Below, in pieces: positions 20,306-64,000 of a stretch of DNA of 64,000 nt. How positions within the stretch are numbered: the stretch's first letter is position 1; the number at the start of each line of letters is the position of its first letter. Location: contig JAHQIW010003811.1 of assembly GCA_019055375.1 (NCBI GenBank), positions 62,001 to 126,000 on the forward strand. Reading direction: 5' to 3'. This DNA comes from Parelaphostrongylus tenuis (Eukaryota > Nematoda > Chromadorea > Rhabditida > Metastrongylidae). The notes beneath the pieces are model-generated. The model saw only the letters and a list, made by a program, of their open reading frames with translations. It ran no database searches and was not told where the DNA came from. Made by a program: the position numbers and the translations under genes.

Positions 20306-22759
20306 TTAGATGTAGAATTTTTATTCAGATAATCCGTTTATCTTAGAGCAAATGTGGCAAATACAAGTCTTTTCTCCATGGGCGTCGTTTTATTGCGATT
20401 TAGTCGATAATCGGTCTTTCACTGACGTTGTCAAATCGGTTAAAATTTGTTTTACCAGGCTGCTACTTATATCAAAAAGTAAATCAGAACCTAAAAAAGA
20501 TAAGATAGCTAATGCGTATCTAGTTACTATTGTAAATTATGCCATTTTAGTTTTCGACTGCGTCTTTGAAGGTTTCTGTAAATAACCCTTTGCGATGTAC
20601 GATCTATTGTCTTGCAAACTTTAGTCTTATATTTACATAAACTTTATTGTAAAACGATGACGATACAGCTGTGAAGTCATTACAAGACACACAAACAATT
20701 TATACTTACTGAGTAGGGAGTTTGCTTTTCACACCTCTGAGAGTTCTGCAATAATCAAACCAAATGGTCTTTTTGCATTTTCAGCCATTTGACGACTAAT
20801 CATTCACAACATGACTGGGCATCACACTAAAATCAGTATTTATTTTGATTTAGCCATTAGTAAAGACTGTAAGAACTAATTTGTTGTATTTTGTCAATCA
20901 ACATTTTGTTTTAAAAAAACGAGTGGAGCCCTTCAAAAGAACCTAAAGGGCTTTAAGAGATAGTTTCTATAGGCCATGATGCCGTACCGCATGCCTACAG
21001 AAATGCATACCTGATCGTCGAAAGGTTAAAAGTGGTGACAGAGCGTTCTCTTCATCTTTTTAAACTGTAGTTTTGATATTGTGGCTGTCGCTTCTTCTCA
21101 GTCGTTGAAGAATATTTGACATGAAACAACTTCACAATAGAACATGAACCCCATATTGAATCTCATTTCGCACCAATTGCCATCTGGGTCCATCTCGACA
21201 TTGAATAAAATCCGCCATGACAACATTAAATATTTATTGAAAATTTTGGGTTCTAAAAGATAGTCTAACATTATCAGCCAAGTAGACGTTACAACAATTT
21301 TTTCCTAAATTTATTTTTATTAGAACATTTCTTCCATAGGTAACATCTTCGCTCTTTATATCATATTTTAGTGATAAATGTGACAATATTCGCCATCATT
21401 AGCCCATGTCGTCTTCTGAGTATACAGTAAAATTTTTACTCTCCTCATTCCTTCACTGATTGTTTCGATTTTAGACATAGCGTCGTTGTATGCTCAGTCT
21501 ACCGTATCCATTCGTTAATGTAATGACAAATTCCCGCATTTTCTGTAAGTAAACTAGACTAAGCAGCGGTATATCATGCCCTTGCTCACAAGAATAAACA
21601 TTTAACGATATAAACAAGTCCACTAATGCCGTCCATTTCCTAATTATTACTGGTATTGCCACTGTTCGTCTTCAACAGTTCTTACTGGAGTTGCGCGTTT
21701 TAAGCAGCAATTTTACATCGTAGAAGAGGATACCGTACATGAGAATACTTTCAAACGTCTGCGATCATGACGTGCTTACAACTGATGCTTCGTCTATTCA
21801 AGAAACCACGTTTTTCAGGTGAGGTAAAGACGTTGAAAGAAGTTTTTCCTGGCTTCAGATTGATTCTAAGCATTACAAAAGCCTTCATCTCTGTTTCTCT
21901 GTGAGCAATCTAAAGGAAGCCAATTAAACCTCATTATTGCGGTTCTATTGTTATAGGTCGATCATTAGTCCACTCATTCAAAGCGATTTCATTTTTAAAT
22001 GGTACAGAACGGATTCTTCACTGCTAAATGATGTTCTTCTTCCTCCTTTTTTTTTAAACTTGTCGTTGCATTCTCAATTTCATCTCTTTATAAAGGCATT
22101 CTTTAACGACTCTCAACCAAGTGCTATTCTAACTGTGTTCTCATTATCCGCACATCCGTGCCTGGATTGGGTTCAGCTGTGCCAATGACGAATCAATAGT
22201 GTATTAAAAGCATTTCAGTAGTAACACTTTTACGCTTCGGTCTATTAGTCATTGTCGATTTGCTCGTCTGCACTTTATCTTCGTGAATACTTAATCCGCC
22301 ATTATATTGTCTTGTATGGTATGCTGTTGATGTGAATAGTAGGCTTTGTGTAATCATCACGTTCACAAACACTTCTGGCGATTGTCCGTCGTTACGTGTT
22401 TATGTGATGTCCTTCAATTAAACAGCCTTTCATTGTTGACAATAACGTCTTGACTGCTAATTTAACTAATGCGATATTGAGCCTCACGTATGAATTTTTA
22501 GACCAGATACACGATTCCGTAGAATGAAAGTCTTTGATTGTGAGCTTGAAAGACAATATCCAGAAGACATAAAGATTCTGAATATATTATACATACTGCC
22601 GCCTAGGTCGTACCTCATTCACTACTGGATTAACTTACTCTCTATCCAACGAGTCGATCATGACGTCACCAATTCCATTTTCTCCCGCCTCCAGTGCTTC
22701 CATTTTTCCAAATAAGTTGAGCACCTAATCCCGTCATACTCTGAAATCTTGGAAAATTT

Positions 22760-61290
<38,531 letters not shown>

Positions 61291-63430
61291 TTGTCAGCGG
61301 TAGAACTGTAACTTCGACATTCTGAAATCGAATGATCATGTGTTGAACAGTGTCAATTAAATCAGAAACGCATGTCATTATTTGCTCATCTAAATATTTT
61401 TTATAACATGAAGGAGTCATTTGTGTAACCAATCTTCGGAAGCTTTCGGTGTTCTACACGATTGAATTTTCTTGTTCTTAAAAGTAAGTAAATGCATTAT
61501 TTTAAACTCAATACTTTTCATCATAAGAAATGCAGTTCTGACAACAGAATTACTGCAAACAAACGCAATGAAGTGGTTGAAACCTGTCATCTACTCCCGT
61601 TTGCACTCTAAATTAGTCCCAGTATTCGAAATACCTTAAGACTTTACAGTAATTCAATATATATGATATATGATACATATATTACCTTATATATATATAT
61701 ATATATATTCTCCAAGATAGTTTTTTGGCCTTTTTCTCGAGGTTTGTTACCTTACATTTCGTTCTGTCTTACGGACCGTTTTGGCGAAATCTCCATCATC
61801 AGAGCCACTCACTCGTCCCCTATCACAAAGATAAAGCGACGAAATATAGTACACTCTCGACAGGATAAATCATGCCTGCTAGCGTACCTACAGTCGATAC
61901 CTTGTCACTGGTGCGAACAATGTATATATTACCTATTTTATCGATTGTTTTTTTAATTCTTTTCCAAGGATGAAAGCAATCTTAAAGACTTCCGCATTGG
62001 ATATTCTTCAGGGTCATGAAGAACAGCCCACTAAAAAGATAATATGAATCGTTTGTAGTAATTCCATCGACTTCATCGGCATATTCATTTTCAGTGAAGC
62101 TGCTTATCACACGTTATCAGCTTTCTTAAGAATACAAAATATGCTTCTTACTGCAAATTTACTGTCGGGAAAGGTTTTTGAAGAAGCTTTTCTCCGGAAA
62201 AAAATTTTTCACTGGTATAATAGTAGCCTAACGAAAGCTCAAAACTCGTGATTTTGAAAATGTGCTTGTCTATCAAAAAGCCTGTTATTGCGCTATTACT
62301 AGAAATAATTTTTCGTTTAACGCGCGACGCGTTTTATCGCTGATATTTTTGGCTGGAAAAAGCTCTTTTCTTAAGCCAACGATAATGTAATTTTCGGATA
62401 TTCTCCAAAATGCACTTATTCCTCAAGATGGTTCTTTTACACCTCCATAGCAAAAAAGAATGAATTTGAATTTCACACACACTATTGTTCGCAGGACAGA
62501 ACTCTTTGCCTCGTCTCTCAGTTATCAGTCGATAACGTAAATTTCGCGATTCCAACACTATGCTCGCTTTCTAAAAAGACATTTTTGTTGCATTGCATCA
62601 GCGAAAATAAAATGAAGTCTTATGCACGCATATCACTTACAGGAATGAGCTCTTCCATTAGACTATTGGTGATCACTCATTTGCGTGAAAATCGGCTATT
62701 GCAACATTATGCGAATTTTCTACAAAAACCATTCTAGTGTACTGCTACGGAAAATGAAACTAATTTCCTCACATGTCGCGGTTCGTTTGTCGCTTAGGGT
62801 GTGTGATTGGCTGTGGATCGATAGCGCGATCGATGAATCGCTCAGCGCGAAGCCTCTACTTATTCGCATGTGACGCGCGATTTTTGTTACTTTATTTGAA
62901 GCTTTTCTCCACTCTGAAAATTTATTTAGATAACACATATAGCTGTGATACTTCCAGATTTCTGCTACACGTTCATATGCTTTACGTACTCTTGCTTAGA
63001 CGTCTTAGCGGGTTTATTTGGCAATATAAAATGAAAATCAAATCCCATATCCTACAGAACGATTGAACGAAGTTTCTTTCAAAATTCTAATACAAGAAAT
63101 CTGAAATTTTCTACAAAACGAAGAAAAATATTGATATAAATAACACAAATGCGCGCGATAAGGCGCCACATGTGTGAAGCACAGTGGTATTCTCTTGATA
63201 CGGCGTTGCAAAAGAGCGTTTTTGGAAAACAAGTACACTTTTGAAATTTCTGAAATTTACGCTATCGAATAATTGATAATAATTCGAGGTAGGCGCCTGT
63301 CCTGGAAAAAATGCGCACGATAACGCGCGACGCGTATTGAAAAAAAAATGATTTTCACTTCATTTGAATGACTTCTAAAGTCTAGTGATTCCTCAGAAAA
63401 CCTCCTGCAATATTGAAGATGTACCCTATT
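61291..63430. other. Region downstream of the channel gene, no gene recognised
   Basis: A TA microsatellite lies at 61,655-61,712. Segments rich in 'acgcgcgacgcg' (62,320 and 63,320) sit in AT-rich repeats related to each other. No exon or RNA gene seen. Confidence 0.45.
61655..61712. repeat. TA microsatellite
   Basis: Interrupted (TA)n, about 55 bp. Confidence 0.85.
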
Positions 63431-63439
63431 GAGATATGA

Positions 63440-63505
63440 AGATATTGCTTTCGGTACTGCGTGCCACAGGGCGCCTCTAACCACTGGGCTTCCCGTGACT
63501 CTATC
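63440..63505 (-). repeat. tRNA-like fragment
   Basis: 'cagggcgcctctaaccactg' resembles 'cagggcacctctaaacactg' at 41,913, the right end of the foldback element there. Confidence 0.45.
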
Positions 63506-63539
63506 ACTCTACAAATTTTGTAAAATCCTAACAGCATAT

Positions 63540-64000
63540 TTTGACCCTTTCATGAGGTCTATTATGGGCACTTATGCAGTGCAATACACGTGTTTCAACC
63601 TTGCAGCCTCGTCGGTTGTACAGTGTCCCTCATCCGTGACAATCTGCCACGGGGGAGAACCCCTTACATAGAGTAGTCGTTGATGAACATATTACACCGC
63701 GTGTGAGGTGAAAACTCACTTTGCCCACGGATAACATATCACTGCATGTCCAGCGACGTGACCACCGGACATTGCAGTGATTAACAGTCGACTGGTAGAG
63801 GCTTCTATTTTTATTATAATACCCATAATATTGAAGGAGGCTTCACAAAATAATCGTATTTCATGGTTATAATAAAAATAAAAGCCTTGAGCAATCGACT
63901 CCTAATCACTGCAATGTCCGGTGATCATTTCATTGGATATGCAGTGATATGATACCCGTGTGTGAAGTAAATATTCACTTTACACGTGGTGTAACATGTT
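63540..64000. mobile_element. MITE family A relative with a long palindrome, reaching the window edge
   Basis: The left part ('cacgtgtttcaaccttgcag', 'cctcgtcggttg') matches MITE A. From 63,684 the sequence is a palindrome of about 317 bp: 'aacatattacaccgcgtg' at the left against 'cacgtggtgtaacatgtt' at the end, with inner arms sharing 'ccggacattgcagtgatta' and 'ttatttttattataa' inverted. Centre near 63,840. Confidence 0.65.

Larger units (their letters stand above)
19031..22759. other. Intergenic region between the two plus-strand genes
   Basis: Contains copy 2 of the 106-bp repeat (19859-19964) and an RTE relic (20,045-20,305). I recognise no exon or RNA gene. The promoter of the downstream channel gene should lie in its distal part but no specific element is visible. 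Confidence 0.5.

Overview
The window is eukaryotic and most likely from a nematode. It is AT-rich. Its coding exons are short (36 to about 260 bp), with GT donors and compact TTTCAG/TTTTAG-type acceptors, and they are scattered in introns of up to 11 kb. Two protein families identify the group: a hedgehog-related protein with Ground-like and Hint (Hog) domains, a nematode-specific combination, and a TWK-type two-pore-domain potassium channel with the WFGG motif typical of nematode TWK tails. The large, transposon-filled introns suggest a parasitic or strongylid-like genome rather than Caenorhabditis; this last step is inference.

Layout. (1) About 1-19,030, plus strand: a hedgehog-related gene. 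I count roughly 24 exons. It has four tandem Ground-like domains (Cys-Cys entry exon plus 'FEV...' exon), a Pro/Gln- then Gly-rich linker, and a Hint domain split over exons 11,783-15,589, with two small C-terminal exons ending at a TAG at 19,028-19,030. The start and any signal peptide lie upstream or are unrecognised. (2) 19,031-22,759: intergenic, with a decayed RTE reverse transcriptase on the minus strand and one copy of a 106-bp duplicated hairpin sequence. (3) 22,760-61,290, plus strand: a K2P/TWK channel gene of about 17 exons and about 614 residues, with TGA at 61,288-61,290. Both pore loops depart from the canonical selectivity filter. (4) 61,291-64,000: no gene seen; it ends in foldback (MITE-like) repeats.

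Mobile DNA sits almost entirely in introns. The best preserved element is a Penelope-like retroelement (reverse transcriptase plus GIY-YIG endonuclease) at about 53,608-56,892. It is arranged head-to-head as two 1,229-bp inverted arms around a 766-bp centre and is bounded by a 12-bp target-site duplication. A decayed relative with the same head-to-head layout lies just downstream (about 57,190-58,900). Both carry the same hammerhead-ribozyme-like core near their 3' ends. There are also mariner-type transposase relics, RTE relics, a recurring palindromic MITE, elements with tRNA-like box A/B sequence (some forming long foldbacks), and TA/TG microsatellites.

Both protein genes are well supported by conserved motifs and by exon phases that mostly fit. 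Several exons, mainly in the hedgehog-related gene, are one base too short or too long for their phases, usually beside a homopolymer. That may reflect uncorrected long-read consensus errors or early gene decay; the sequence alone cannot decide.
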